NCBI GenBank assembly: GCA_002914845.1
Contig: JXTC01000411.1
Span: 132,866 to 196,865, forward strand
DNA from: Trema orientale
Lineage: Eukaryota > Streptophyta > Magnoliopsida > Rosales > Cannabaceae
Length of the DNA: 64,000 nt
Direction: 5' to 3'
Positions 10,287-36,800 of this stretch are shown piece after piece. Every line of letters begins with the position of its first letter. Within the stretch, counting starts at the first letter, position 1. The position numbers and the translations under genes are program-made. The notes beneath the pieces were generated by a model, which saw only the letters and a list, made by a program, of their open reading frames with translations, ran no database searches and was not told where the DNA came from.

Positions 10287-12842
10287 GGGGGTGTTTGGCA
10301 TCATAACTAAAAAATTGTTTTTTATTTTTAAAAATAGAAAACTATTTTTTGAGAACCAGTAAGGATGTTTGGCATTGTTCTCTGAGAACAATTTTTAAAA
10401 ACAGAGTTAAAGGAAACAAAAAATTCAAAGAACAACAAAATATTATTTTCAAAGTGTTTTCTTAATTTTTTTTTTTGTTCAAAAAACTCATTTTTTTTTA
10501 TGACTTTCACATGCACATTCTCTCGTAATTTTCTCTCTCATCACTTTCTCTTTTCTCATTCTTCATCATCATTTTCTCTCTCATCATTCTCTCTCTTTCG
10601 TCATTCTCTCTCATCACTTTCTCTCTTCTCATTCTGATGAACGTCTAATTGTGTATATTTATTATAGGATTATATCATCATTATACACTTAGAGTTTCAT
10701 TAAATTCTCTAATTTAAAACACTTTTGTAGACATATACATAAAAGCAAGAGTTATCCCTAATTTGTGCTAAATGTTCGTTTCTGCGCAGATTTCGTTAAA
10801 TGGGCACAGATTCTAAACCACATGGGATATTGATCCAATTCTTGAACCCATAAATTCTGGAGGCAATATTCAACTAAACCCAATTCACAAGATCTACTCA
10901 GATTATTTCGAAATAGATCTCAAATAGACAATATTATAAATTAGACTGTATTCACGTTCAGCCCAATACGCTTCAATGTTTGGCCTATTCTGGCCTTGTT
11001 ACAATCTTAAATAGAGTGATTCTTGATGCTATGGATACGTACACAAAAAGATCTAGATGATTTGTTATTTGAGAAAATTTCGAAGAAGCCGAAATCTGGG
11101 TGAAAATATCATATTTTTCCAGATGATAAGATCAATAACCAGTTTTGACTCAGCAGAACCTATCTTCACTATTTTTGCTCCAAGTCAAGAAATACTGCTC
11201 CAATGGATGCAATTTTGTGGCACACGACTTCTAAGAGATAAAGCTTCATTTTCTCTTCTTTGATCAAGACCGTTTTCATCCAAATTCATTGAGTTCTAGA
11301 TGTATCTTTGGGAAGGACTGAATCTGCCAAAATAAAGTGTCACCTTTTACTTATCCTTAGCCTACAAATATTGACTTTGTATCTCTAAGTTTTCCTATAG
11401 ATGGATGCTTAAACTAGGCTTAAAGGGCATCTTGCTTGAGATATCAAGATCATTATCTTATTTTCTCTCTTATTTTCTACATTGTTGTAATGTCATTTTG
11501 CATGTAAAGTAGTAAAATATTTCTATTCATTTTTATGTTTATATCATGTTCATCTTTGTTTTTCTTTATCATCGTGTCTAGTTAATTTCTATTTTACTAA
11601 GGTGAAAGGGTGAATCTCTTGAGGGAAGAATATGTATAGTTTAAAACTCTACATAGAATTAATTGTTTACATCTTTTAATAATTATTATAATGTATGTAT
11701 TGTCTTTACTTTCTTGATTAATCTAACACTCTCCTTATTAAGTGGTGTGTCTTGATTCATTATGTATAACCTTTGGCATATCCAAATGCTTGATTCTTTT
11801 TGGGTCGTATGTTTGGTTAACCGACTGTGCTATGATGGAATCTTGATTTATTATCGACATAAGGTGTCACTATGAGTACTTGAGTACATTTATAAGTATT
11901 GACATTATCCAAAGAAAGTGATTAAGGAAACTAATACAATTACATGTATAACTTAAAGAAACTTTAATACTAAATTTTCCGATTGGAATCTCCGTTGCGT
12001 GTGGATTCTAGTTGAGTAATAAATGAGTTTAAATTATACATATTTGGCGTACCAAGAGAGGATCCCCTAACCTTAACAATTGTTTAATTTTGTAACTTTT
12101 TATATCTCATCATTTTATCTTTTTGTTTTATTGTAAACATTCTATAACATATTCTCTCTCATCCTTTTAATTCCTGTAACATATAATTTATAGTTTTGTA
12201 TTGTTTACTAATTTTTTTGTGGATCGACCTCGTTCTTGTCGAGTAATTTATTACTTTGACACTTTTGTACTTGGAAGAAGATTTCATTAATTTGAAGCAG
12301 TGACATTCTCTCTCCTCATTTTTTCTCTTTATTTTCTCTCTCCTTATTTCCTCCCATTATTTTCTATTCATTCTTTTTTTAATCACATTCTCTCTCCCCA
12401 TTCTTTATTGCTACTTTGTCTTTCTCTATCTTTATTCTCTCTCCTTGTGCATTCTTATTATTTTCTCTCTCTTGTATATTTTCATTAGTTTCTCTTTCTT
12501 CTATTTTACTCGTCACTTTTTATTTCCTCATTCTCTCTCGTCACTTTCTCTTTCATTATTATATTTTATTATCTTTTCTCTTGTAATTTTATCTCTCCTC
12601 AATTTTCTTACTTGAACTTCTCTATCATCAGTCTCTCTTGACTTTCTCCCTCTCTATTTTTTTTTTACAATACGAATATAATTTTTTTATATTCATCTAA
12701 TCCTTTCCCTTAAAAACTGATTTTTAGAAAATATTTGCCAAATATTTAGTATTTTTTGCAAACAATAAAAAATAATTTTTATTCTCATATTTGAAAATAC
12801 AACTTTGAGAACAGAAAATAAAAAATAATACTAAACAAGTCC
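10287..12842. mobile_element. Tourist/PIF-Harbinger-type element, 2.56 kb, TAA target duplication, with internal insertion
   Basis: The left end GGGGGTGTTTGGCAT (10287) and right end ATACTAAACAAGTCC (12842) are imperfect inverted repeats, flanked on both sides by TAA (10284-10286 and 12843-12845), the target duplication usual for Tourist elements. Both ends are rich in AAAATAGAAAAC and GAGAACA-type words and both inner flanks are CT-rich (10515-10640 and 12300-12660). The middle, about 10635-12300, differs in composition and looks like a second element nested inside; CATTC occurs at both its borders but sits in CATTCTC-rich DNA. No transposase frame was seen. The right end lies just before the truncated exon 1 of pseudogene copy 0. 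Confidence 0.6.
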
Positions 12843-12857
12843 TAAGTAGCAGCTTAA

Positions 12858-14852
<1,995 letters not shown>

Positions 14853-14865
14853 GTGAGTATGCAAC

Positions 14866-15060
14866 TGTTGAAATGCTTCCATGTTTTGTTCTATGTTTGC
14901 TTCCCTGTTTCTAGGGGAAACAGGGAATCTGTTTCTTCATGTTTTAAGGAGAATGTTTGTAGGCTGCTGCTACAATTCTCCTATATATACCCTGTATTGT
15001 TTTTCACAAAATATGAATGAAAAAATATAGTCCTATAATTTTCTACATGGTATCAGAGCC
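14866..15060 (+). mobile_element. Copia-type LTR end plus primer-binding site
   Basis: A 182-bp segment begins TGTTGAAATGC and ends TTTTCTACA at 15047. It is immediately followed by TGGTATCAGAGCC (15048-15060), the classic initiator-tRNA-Met primer-binding site of plant copia and TRIM elements. A TATA-like CTATATATACCC lies inside at about 14981. The internal region continues only to about 15290 before unrelated sequence starts, and no second LTR was found. The 5' end of a retroelement is therefore stranded here, 14 bp after the exon 3 donor of pseudogene copy 0. Its arrival probably accompanied loss of exon 4. Confidence 0.75.
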
Positions 15061-25619
<10,559 letters not shown>

Positions 25620-26100
25620 ATCGAAGGCTTGAAGCTTGTGTTACCATGCTACCACGCCCAACTATTATGTCCTGTTTGTTTATGCGCCTTGACATGATAT
25701 CAATAAACGGTTTGTAACTGTGTGAAGATAAATATTTGAAGTTTGAGGTTTTGTGTAAAGTTCATGGTTCTTTTTATTCTAACTTCAGCCTTATTGTATT
25801 GTATTTGCTTATAATCTCATGTGCCAATGAAACTGAATTGACTTTCATGCCAAATGAGACAACTTTCCTAGGAAACTTCCAAAGGGTCTTGTACAAAAAG
25901 TCAGAACAAGTTTGATATGGGGTGACATTTATGAACTGGTGTGTAGCTTCGATTTGTTTTGAATTTTAATGGATATTGGATTGGGTTGGTCGTGGAGTAG
26001 GTGTAGGAAAGGCCTATCAAATTTCAAATACTAATCAGAATTGCTTTCTCTGTTTCCCTTTCCTTTTCAGCAACTAAATTAGTATTTCTTAGATGGCACT

Positions 26101-27165
26101 CGGTTTAATAATGTATCTCGCCTGCGCCGCCCATTATTGCCAAATCCTGAATTAAAAAACGCAAATTTCCTGTCCAAGAGATGAGCCTCAACTGAAAATT
26201 TGTCTTAGATCCACAAATCTGCGTCCATGCTTCGAACTTCGAAGGCATATAATATCTATAGATTTTGAACGTCACTTTCCCCCCAGTTTAATAATGTTTC
26301 TCGCCTGCGCCGCCCCCATTATTGCCAAATCCCGGATTAAAAAACTCAAATTCCATGTCCAAGAAATGGACCTGAACAGAAAATTTGCCTAGATCCACAA
26401 ATCTGAGTCCATGCTTCAAACTTTAAGGGCACGTTTGGAATGCAGGATAAGGATGGGATTGGATTGGATTAAATTAATCCCATATTTGGTACATATATAT
26501 GAGAGAGATTGGATTGGATTAAAATAATCCATCCCAAAAATAATCTTCTTAGAAGGGGATAATCTTATCTTCTTGAGAATTTGGGATTGGAAGGGATTAT
26601 GAATTTGATCAAAAATAATAGAATGTTTTTGAAGTAGTAATAAATAGTACTTTCGAAATTAACTTTTAAAGCAAAACTAGAAATGGTATTTTTCAAAATA
26701 TTTTTTTATAAGTGGTATTTTTTGCAGATAATTTTACAAAAAATGTCATTTTCCAAAAAGAAGTTCTAAAAGTGATAATTTTCAAAATATTTTTAAAAAT
26801 TGTATTTTTCAAAATCTTTTTTAAAAAGTCGTATTTTTGGAAATCAGTTTTTAAAAATGATATTTTCACAAAATTAATTTCTAAAAATGATACATTTCTA
26901 AATTAATTTTTAAAAATGATATTTTTCTAAATAATCAAACCTCAAAATTCGTTATTTACCTAAAACTATGAAACACACCTATCCTAACAAAAAATAGCGC
27001 ACAAAGGTAGGATAGGATTGAACTATAATTCCATCTTATCCTATCCTAACCAATCCAATCTAATCTTTTAAAATAGTACTATCGTATCCTATCCTGCATA
27101 CCAAACGAAGCCTAAAAGTATATAATATCTATAGATTTCGAACGTCACTTTCCACCTATGATTAT
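26101..27165. repeat. Tandem duplication of about 185 bp, second unit split by a MITE
   Basis: Unit 1 (about 26101-26284) and unit 2 (from 26285) share TTTAATAATGT, TCTCGCCTGCGCCGCCC, ATTATTGCCAAATCC, CCACAAATCTG and GTCCATGCTTC. Unit 2 is interrupted after CAAACTTTAA by the Tourist-like element and resumes at 27113 with TATAATATCTATAGATTT and GAACGTCACTTTCC, as in unit 1. The duplication therefore came before the MITE insertion. Confidence 0.85.
26427..27112. mobile_element. Tourist-like MITE with internal ladder repeat (686 bp)
   Basis: The left end is GGGCACGTTTGGAATGCAGG; the right end is the inverted CCTGCATACCAAACGAAGCC. TAA flanks both sides (26424-26426 and 27113-27115). Subterminal GGATTGGATTGGATTAAA faces TCCAATCTAATC. 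The centre, about 26620-26940, is a ladder of AAAATGATATTTTTC-like units. The absence of TAA plus element from unit 1 of the surrounding duplication gives an empty-site comparison that supports the boundaries. Confidence 0.85.
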
Positions 27166-27225
27166 ATTCAAGCCTCACTACTTATCCTCTGAGGTACCAT
27201 AAAAAAGTTAAGACTAGAGTTCTAG

Positions 27226-28857
<1,632 letters not shown>

Positions 28858-31678
28858 GTTGAAAAATCCCTTAGTTTTAGAGATAGAAGAAATCAATATT
28901 GATAATTCTAGTAAGAATTAAATGACCATAATCGTTAGATTAAAATTTAAATGTCAATCTCTTTCGATAAAAAGATAAAATAATAATAATAATAATAATG
29001 TACTATACTTGTGTCAAATTTTTAATACTAATGTAGCATATGAATTAGCATGATTTAATTGATGAAATATGTGATTGATTTATTTGTGGTAAGTTTTATT
29101 ACACTATTTAAACAGTGATAATTCACGTGTTAAAAATTTAGTATAACTTCTATGATACATAGTATCATCCCGATATTTATTTATATATACGTGTGTGTAT
29201 AAATGTTATGTCTATTTGGTTTATGCAAGTTAGCCTTTTGTATCAATAAATGGTTATTTTGATGGTTTGCATGGTTTAGTATGTTTTGACTTGTGACTAG
29301 TGCATCCTGCTTATCCTTCTTACTTCAACTGATCTTTATATTTTTATATCATACAATACAAGGTTCCTCCATAATTTTATAATGGCTCTTTCGAGCGTCA
29401 AAACTATTTAATACGCAATTTGTGAAGAAATATTTAAGCCTCTTTTAAATTCTAATTAACTCGTCTGGCGTCTTCAATTTTTCACAAAATTTCCGGGGAA
29501 TGTTTAAGATTATATTAACAATTTTTTTGACTTTGTATATAAAACAGTTTCTGTCGTATAGAAACTAGTAGAGATCGATGCCTAAAATTATATATGAGAG
29601 ACTGAGTTTAGTAATACTTAAGTAACACAACATGCAAAAATAATTTGAAGATTACAAAGTAAATTCATCTGAAAAATGCTTCTTAGAAGAGTAGGACTAG
29701 TACTAGCTAAACTCTCTTTTTCATTCTTTTGCTTGACACGTGTATAATACCTCAAATTCTAATAATGTCAAAAAGTACAATAGAGTTTATGTATCAAGAT
29801 TCAGAAACATCCTATATAATCATTCTTACTGATTGATATCACGACAAAAGTCCTGTATAATAACAATAATACTTAAGCTAGCTCCACTGAGAAATGTCCA
29901 TGGTGATACCCAAAATTATTAACAATAATAAAATCACATTAATTAGAAGGAGGCGGCTATAAAATCACATTAATTAGAAGGAGGCGGCTATAGTAGGGGC
30001 GTCCCTACGTTAGGCCTCTGTTTATATACCGTTTGATGGGAATTTGTGGGGAATCTGTTTATACACAGATTTCCATCAAACGGTGTATAGACAGAGCCTT
30101 ATGTAAGGGCGTCCCTACTATAGACGCGCCCTAATTAGAAAAACAAACAAACATACAATAATTATATAATCATTATTACTGATTGATATCACAACAAACA
30201 TCCTGTCTAATAATAATAATACTTATAACTGAGTGCTAGCTCCACCAAGAAATGTTCATGGTGATACCCAAAAATATTAACAATAATAAAATCACATTAA
30301 TTATAAGAAAAACAAACAAACATGACAATAATGACGATGAAGATGACGATGACATTCTTGAAAGATAACTTTAAAATAACATTTAAATGGTATTACTGTA
30401 TATGGATATCTTTGGCACCCAACATTGACGTATCTGTTGTTATAATTTGTTTTTTAAAAATAATGTTTCAGTTGTTATCAACAGTTTAATTACATATTAT
30501 GTGAGATCTCGTGTAATTTTTTATACTATTCTACTCGTCTTTTTAAACCATCTTTTTATTTATTCTTTTGAAGAAAAAAGGACGATTTGGTGATCATCAG
30601 TAGTATTATAAATATCTTTTGGTGAAATATTTGTATATAGTTCTATATATATTCCTATTTCTTTAATTTAAACATGTTTACGTACATGAGCTTACCTTAA
30701 TTTTATGAATGGTCGAACTTCGAAGTAGACAACCCTAATTGATTAATTATTCCTCCAAAAATACACTAACTACATTCTTAGACGTAAACCCAACACTCAG
30801 GGATACAGATGTTCCTTCATTGAAAATAAACCAATTCCATGGCAACAACCCAAAGAATCATTAAGCCATAAAGTAGAGATTTAGTAGAGCAATCGAAAGT
30901 CCATGATATTAGTATAATTTCTCTCCCTGACTACTGCGATTTTGTATAGCAAATAGCGATGGCCCATGCATGTGGATCCACATAGCGTGGCAATGAGTAA
31001 AATTAAGATATATATATTTGCGTTCCCCTAATTAGTCTATATATTACTCACATATATGTATATGTGTGTATGTGTGTGTGTATGCGCTCGAAATTTAATT
31101 AAAGGCTTTAATTAAGGTCATGGCTCAGTTAATTCGATATGAAAGCTAGCCATGGGATCAATGTATTATGTCTTCCATTATGGAAGTATGAAAGCCAATA
31201 TGCATGGTGATTAATTCGTTAAGGTCATATCAGCTCAGTTCCACATATACACACAATATAAACACACACACACACACCGAAATTATGTTTATCGAAGAAT
31301 TTTTAATTACAATGCAAGATCAGTTTATTTTCTTGGATGAAATTGCATTCGAGAGGGCCTTTGATCAAATTTGACTTCCATGCATGTTCAAGATTATATA
31401 TACTATTATAACTAATAATAAGCAATAATCAATTCATATATCTATTATCATAATTTCTTGCATAGTACATAAATTCGGTTAATTAGCTAGACAAACTCTA
31501 AAACTACATATATAGAATCAAACTATGGAAATAACATGCATATATATTCCCATTTTATTAATACACATAATCCTATATATAATAAAGTACTCTAATTGAT
31601 AGAAATAAACACATATATAGCATATGATCATGCATATATATATATATATATGTATCTGCGTTAGTGATCTCTTTATTA
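28858..31678. other. Intergenic DNA with foldback element and segmental duplication
   Basis: No coding sequence was seen. About 150 bp around 29817-29965 is repeated at about 30162-30320 (shared GATTGATATCAC, GGTGATACCCAAAA, TTAACAATAATAAAATCACA). Between the copies lies a foldback element (separate entry) and a 31-bp tandem duplication ending GGAGGCGGCTAT (about 29930-29991). 31000-31660 has GT/AT microsatellites and no gene. Confidence 0.55.
29988..30122. mobile_element. Foldback MITE, about 135 bp near-perfect hairpin
   Basis: The left arm starts CTATAGTAGGGGCGTCCC and reads on through CTGTTTATATACCGTTTGAT. The right arm, read on the minus strand, starts CTATAGTAGGGACGCCC and continues CTGTCTATACACCGTTTGAT. 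Arms of about 55 bp are separated by about 20 bp, so a transcript would fold into one long stem. Possible TA duplication at the ends. No coding capacity. Confidence 0.75.
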
Positions 31679-33580
31679 TCAATTGGAGTCCAAGCACCAA
31701 CAGTAGTAATCAGACCTAGAGATCTCCAACATTTGGTCAGGGTTCATTCTCTCAAGCTCACTTTGTCTCCAAGCAGCAAAGTTGTTCCGGTTTTGTGGGT
31801 CAGCAGCCAATGGATAGTCCTCCACTCTATGATTCTGTGACCTCATTCTTGTGTAAAGCCTCATTGTTGCTACACAATCCTCGTAAGGGTCTTGAATTCC
31901 AGTTTGGATATCATAACTGTATAATATATATAAATATATATATATATATTGTGACAAAAACCACCAATAATATTAAATATGTTTTATATTTGAAATTTAA
32001 TTGAAAAGATAATAAACTAAATAGAATATCTAATAGGAGGACTTGCCCAAGATATGCTTGAGTCAGATACTTAAGTGAGTTGCTGAGCTTGCTTGTTTTC
32101 ATCAGCGGAGGATATTTTGCAGTATCCCTGGAATATGTGTCAATATTAAATAAAGCAGTCCATATGGTGATAATGATAAAAAAAAAAAAAAAAAAAATTG
32201 TGTGCCCTTGCTTGTTTTAGAAAATCTTGACCATTTTTTTTTTAAACTTCAAAAACAAAAAATAAAACTGTATGTATATCCAAAGCAAGCCTAGCTTGTA
32301 ATATATTTTTTTATCCCCAAGTTTTTCTTGGCTTAATTGAAAGAAAAAATTAAAATGATCACTGGCTATACCTGATCATAACTGATGGATAATCAATCTG
32401 AAGACGATCAAGGTCATGATCCAAACCATGACCCACAAGAATCCTAGCTCTTCCACCTTTGGGTCGGATCCTCCACATGGGCTCCCCATTACACAGGAAG
32501 TCATGGATCTTAGTTTGCACTTGTCTCAGCGGCATAGCATCCCTTAAATACTCGGGACGAATGCCTGTTGTTTCATACCTGATGATCAAAGTACTAATAT
32601 ATTACTTAATTAATTATTCAAATATCAAAACCGATCGATGAACACAATATCCCCATATATACACATATATATTATACATATGTACCTGTAGTTTGTGACA
32701 GGAATTGTGGGTTTGACATAAGTATGGAATATAATGTTTTCATTCTCATCAATGAGACAGACCCTTGCGCATACGTCTAGTGAGCCATCAATGCCACCCC
32801 CAACCATTTTGCAAGCCAGTGCAACGACTTGTGACCCTCTAGCTCTACCAATATTATCCATGCTTAGATTGTCACGTATTCCTAAATTAGCCAACCGAGC
32901 AAGTACTCCCTGAAAATATTAATGATTAAAAATATTTTAATTAAAATAAGGGAAAAAAAAAAAAAGAAATCGGAAATTAATTATAACGACTTGATCATGT
33001 TAATTATATTATAATAATAATATATAAAATTGAGGGATTGATGATTACAGCATTAAGGCCAGAGAGTTGACATCGTTCCTGATGAACCCTGAGAGCATAA
33101 GAGCTTTCGAAGATGGCCAAGCAGAATTTGCATCCTCTTATGCTAAATATGTTTTTGCATTCTTGTTTGGGCAGTGGCCCTGAAATGAAAATCAAATGCA
33201 ATAAATAACTATATAGCATATATATATAAATAATATTAATGTAAATATTAAGTGTATATATATACCAATAAGATGTTCCCTTAAAGACTCAAAAGATCTG
33301 CAGTGTTTCCTGCAGATTCCGCAAGTGGGTTCATGAACGGAGTGATATGATACTCTCATGTGCTCCACTAGGTGCTCCAATTTGTTGAACTGTCTGAAGC
33401 ATGCTGCACACCTATTCCTGCTTAATAATATTGGTAACATATATATGCATATTAATAACTAATATAAGATCTAACCATCATGCTATTAAGTAAGTGTGAT
33501 ATACATGATTTCAACTTGATCAGCTGTAGAATTAGTGTACGTAGTACGTGTCATGTTTGTGTGTATATATATGTGTGTGT

Positions 33581-33650
<70 letters not shown>

Positions 33651-33673
33651 ATAGTTTCTGCAGGATTCTCCAT
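31679..33673 (-). CDS. C2H2 zinc-finger protein with degenerate REXO4-like exonuclease domain (352 aa)
   Basis: Seven minus-strand exons: 33648-33673, 33266-33417, 33049-33179, 32686-32909, 32372-32578, 32047-32127, 31679-31916; 1059 bases, 352 aa. The N-terminal third has three zinc-finger-like units: CAACFRQFNKLEHLVEHM, CGICRKHCRSFESLREH and CKFCLAIFESSYALRVHQERC. From about residue 130 a DEDDh exonuclease-like domain follows. Its first motif reads VALACKMVGGG, with A135 and K137 where active enzymes have Asp and Glu. D233 (GHGLDHDL) and D287 are kept, but Q282 stands where the catalytic His is expected. A binding rather than cleaving role is inferred. Intron 6 uses a GC donor (GG|GCAAGT), required by the frame. 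Intron 1 begins directly in a CT repeat. A TATA box lies at 33814-33821. Confidence 0.85.
33583..33646. repeat. (GA)n microsatellite abutting an exon-intron junction
   Basis: About 64 bp of GA dinucleotides with one AAAG interruption. On the minus strand the CT repeat starts at the third base of intron 1 (donor AG|GTCTCTCT) of the zinc-finger gene. Confidence 0.95.
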
Positions 33674-33813
33674 GATATAGGTTGTTGAATAGTTTTGAAC
33701 ACAGTGATGATCAATTATTAACAAAGATATATATATGTATATATGTATAATAGAAAAAGCTAGCTAACTAAGAGTAGAAGAGGCCTGAGGAGAGGGTAAG
33801 GGGGTGTGGAAGG

Positions 33814-33821
33814 TATTTATA
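33814..33821 (-). promoter_or_regulatory. TATA box of the zinc-finger/exonuclease-like gene
   Basis: On the minus strand CTATAAATACC lies about 140 bp before the ATG at 33673, a usual distance with a leader of about 110 bases. Confidence 0.6.
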
Positions 33822-36800
33822 GCAGTGTAGAGAGAAAGAAAAAGCTAGATATAGGATCCAAGTTGCTTGACAGATGATTCCTTAAGGCCGGTCAGCGATG
33901 TAACCCCAGTGGTACTTTTGGAGTCTTCTACACACCCTTATTATTATAGCTACCTAAGATTAATAACAAGCTGTAGTACTAATTCCTTAGCCACTATTTG
34001 AACATTCGTAGTGATCCAGAGATCATGGGGCCCACCATTCAAACAGAATATTTTCTTCTTGCCTGCTTAGATCTCTAGCTAGCTCACTGATCCATTTATA
34101 TGGTCTTTTCATTAATCAATTCTCTCTAGGACAAAGAATTAGTTGATCATGAAGACTAGCCAGGAGCTCTTTAACGAAAATGATCCTCGTCCAATTACGT
34201 TTGAAAATGTATGTTTTCCAATACGTAAGTTCCTCCACAGAATGAAGTCTCTGAGCGCTGCACCTGTCAATATATGATGGGCCAATGCTTCTTATATATA
34301 ATTCATTTCAAAATTTTTGTACCAATGGTATTTATCGGAGGCAGAATTATTCTCAATTTGTTTCCATTCTTATCGTTATTTTCGATTAAGATTGATGAAT
34401 TCTTTCATTTGGAGCAATGTTAAAAGGCACTCACAAGCTGTTAATTAAGCATCAAGCACTAATTAATAATAAAGGCGAATTTCATGTTTGAGCTTACATG
34501 TGAGCGATCTATATATAGTATCAATTACTATTATGCATGATGGTACCCTTTTTCTTTTTTTTTTTTTTCTTTTTTGGAATTAAAAAAGTAAATATAAATA
34601 TTTTTGGTAGAACCTTAAGCACTTTTCAATGAAATTAACCATTTTGCGAAACAGTGGAAAAAGTGTCCATAGTTTAGCTTAGCAACCACAAATGTTCTCA
34701 GAGAATATATTGATATTACATATGTTCTTGTCAAGTATATATATATATAGGTTGCCAATCCGGTAGGTTTTTTTTTTTTTTACCTATGTGTAGGTATTTT
34801 TTTTCTAGCCGTTGGATCATCATCTAATAATGATCTAACGGCTAAAATGAGATGTATGAAAAGACATGCATCATTAATGCTTTTTCTCTCTCCTACTTTT
34901 TAATATAAAAAAATGTGCAAAAAAATTTTTCATTGGCCCAATTGATACCTATGCATAGGTAAAAAAAAAAATACATACTGAATTAGTGCCCATATATATA
35001 TATATGTCTGTGTGTGTGTTAGTTCATATGCTGGCATCTTACTTTTTATTTTGATAATTGTTCCCAATAAGGAGAAGACCAGGGCCCTGTTCAATAAGTC
35101 TAGGTGATTTCCTAAGTACTGTGTAAAATTGTAAATAAGTTGAAAAAATTTCCAAGTTGCCTTTGGATAAAAAAAAGTAATGGTGGCTGACATGACAAAA
35201 GCCGGTACAGCTGATCAAAACAGCTTGGCTAGCTTATGGATATGTGGATATAAAAGCTGGGAAAATTCATGATTTATCAAAGGTAAATCCTCCTTATATA
35301 GCTTTCGGCAAAAGGAGTATGGATTCATCTGCACAAGGATAAGATTTTCAAGCTGAATAATCCTACTTCTCCCTCCCTTGTCTCCAAACCATTTCACTAT
35401 TTACATGCATTCCCTGTTATTAGATAATATTCTTTAATTTGTCTAGCCCACAATTAACGCAAGTACTATTATAAGCTTGTTTTTGTAACACACTCGACTT
35501 TTCTTTCCTAAACGAAAATAAAGGCAAAGATATTCTCAAAAGGATAATTAAGAAAGCATTAATTTGTCATTTTAAAAATGATTATTTAAAATAAATAAGT
35601 AAACAATCAATTATAAATGCTATTGCACGTGATTTAGAAAGATATGTATGCATATATATATATATATATATATCAACGATTACCACTGAACTTTAGTGAG
35701 TTAATTTATATAAATCATTAATATTATTGAACCATGCATAGTTGCATGACGTAAATGCAAAGTTAATAACAAATATATACGTACGGATCACACAAGTACA
35801 AGTTATATGTAATGTTGTCAACGACGCTGCCATGGCGGCCACACTAGCACTGTTGGAAGGTTTAGTGAGTTATACTACGGCATACTATTATAGGTACAAT
35901 ACAAATACCAGTTAGCATTATATACACACGAATAATAATAAAATTCCATTAGCTAGTGTGCGGTGCTAATATAGCATCAAATTAAATTTCTTTTAGGATT
36001 TTGTTCGGACCACTTTAATTTCTCCGATTCTATGTATAAAAAAATAAATAATAATAATAAAAACCTTAAGTTTATGTTGGTCAATCAGGCTAGTAATGCA
36101 GTCCATCCCTTCTCATTGTGTCTGCCTTTGGTAAGGAGAGGTGTTTGACTTTATAAGTGTGGAGAATGTCAGCAAGACTGTCTTTTGACCATGAAGGGCC
36201 CATACTCGATTCTTGGTTCTTGCTTTGAAGATACCCGAATTCAAGAAAAGTTGTGCAAAAAGTTGGGCAAAAAGTTGTCCTCATGATCCCTTTAATTTGC
36301 TGATGATGGCTCTGGTCCACTTTCTTGCAATATTATTGCCATGCATGCATGATCTTTATTCACCATAAATAGAGCTACAAAATAATCCTACTACTCCATC
36401 ACATGATGCATTGATGTCTCTCTCGAGAGAATGTCAAACAAAAACACACAAATACTAATGTTTTTTTTTTTTTTTAAATGATACTACTTTGCTTTCGTAC
36501 GAGAAACAGACATCGATCTCTCTCCCTCCAAGGCCTAGCTCCAACCAATCACAAGGTGACATATATAGAAGAGAGATGGTTAACTACGCATGCAAAAACC
36601 CTCTGTTTTTGATCCAGCGATATTAATTAATGACCTCATGAAGTAGTGGTAGTAATACTTCTTGAATAGGCCAACTTCATTTGGTTTTCCTTTACAGAGT
36701 TTTGCCAATTAAGGACGTCGATATAGTATTCATTTTCAGTCATTGATCAATAGCTAGTCTTGATCTCAATACAGTTAGTGGAGGGACAATTTTTTACAAT

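Noticed and set aside
33480..33680. 66-codon plus frame with RERERE repeats
   Set aside because: It is only a translation of the GA microsatellite. The same applies to the minus frame at 40732-40929.
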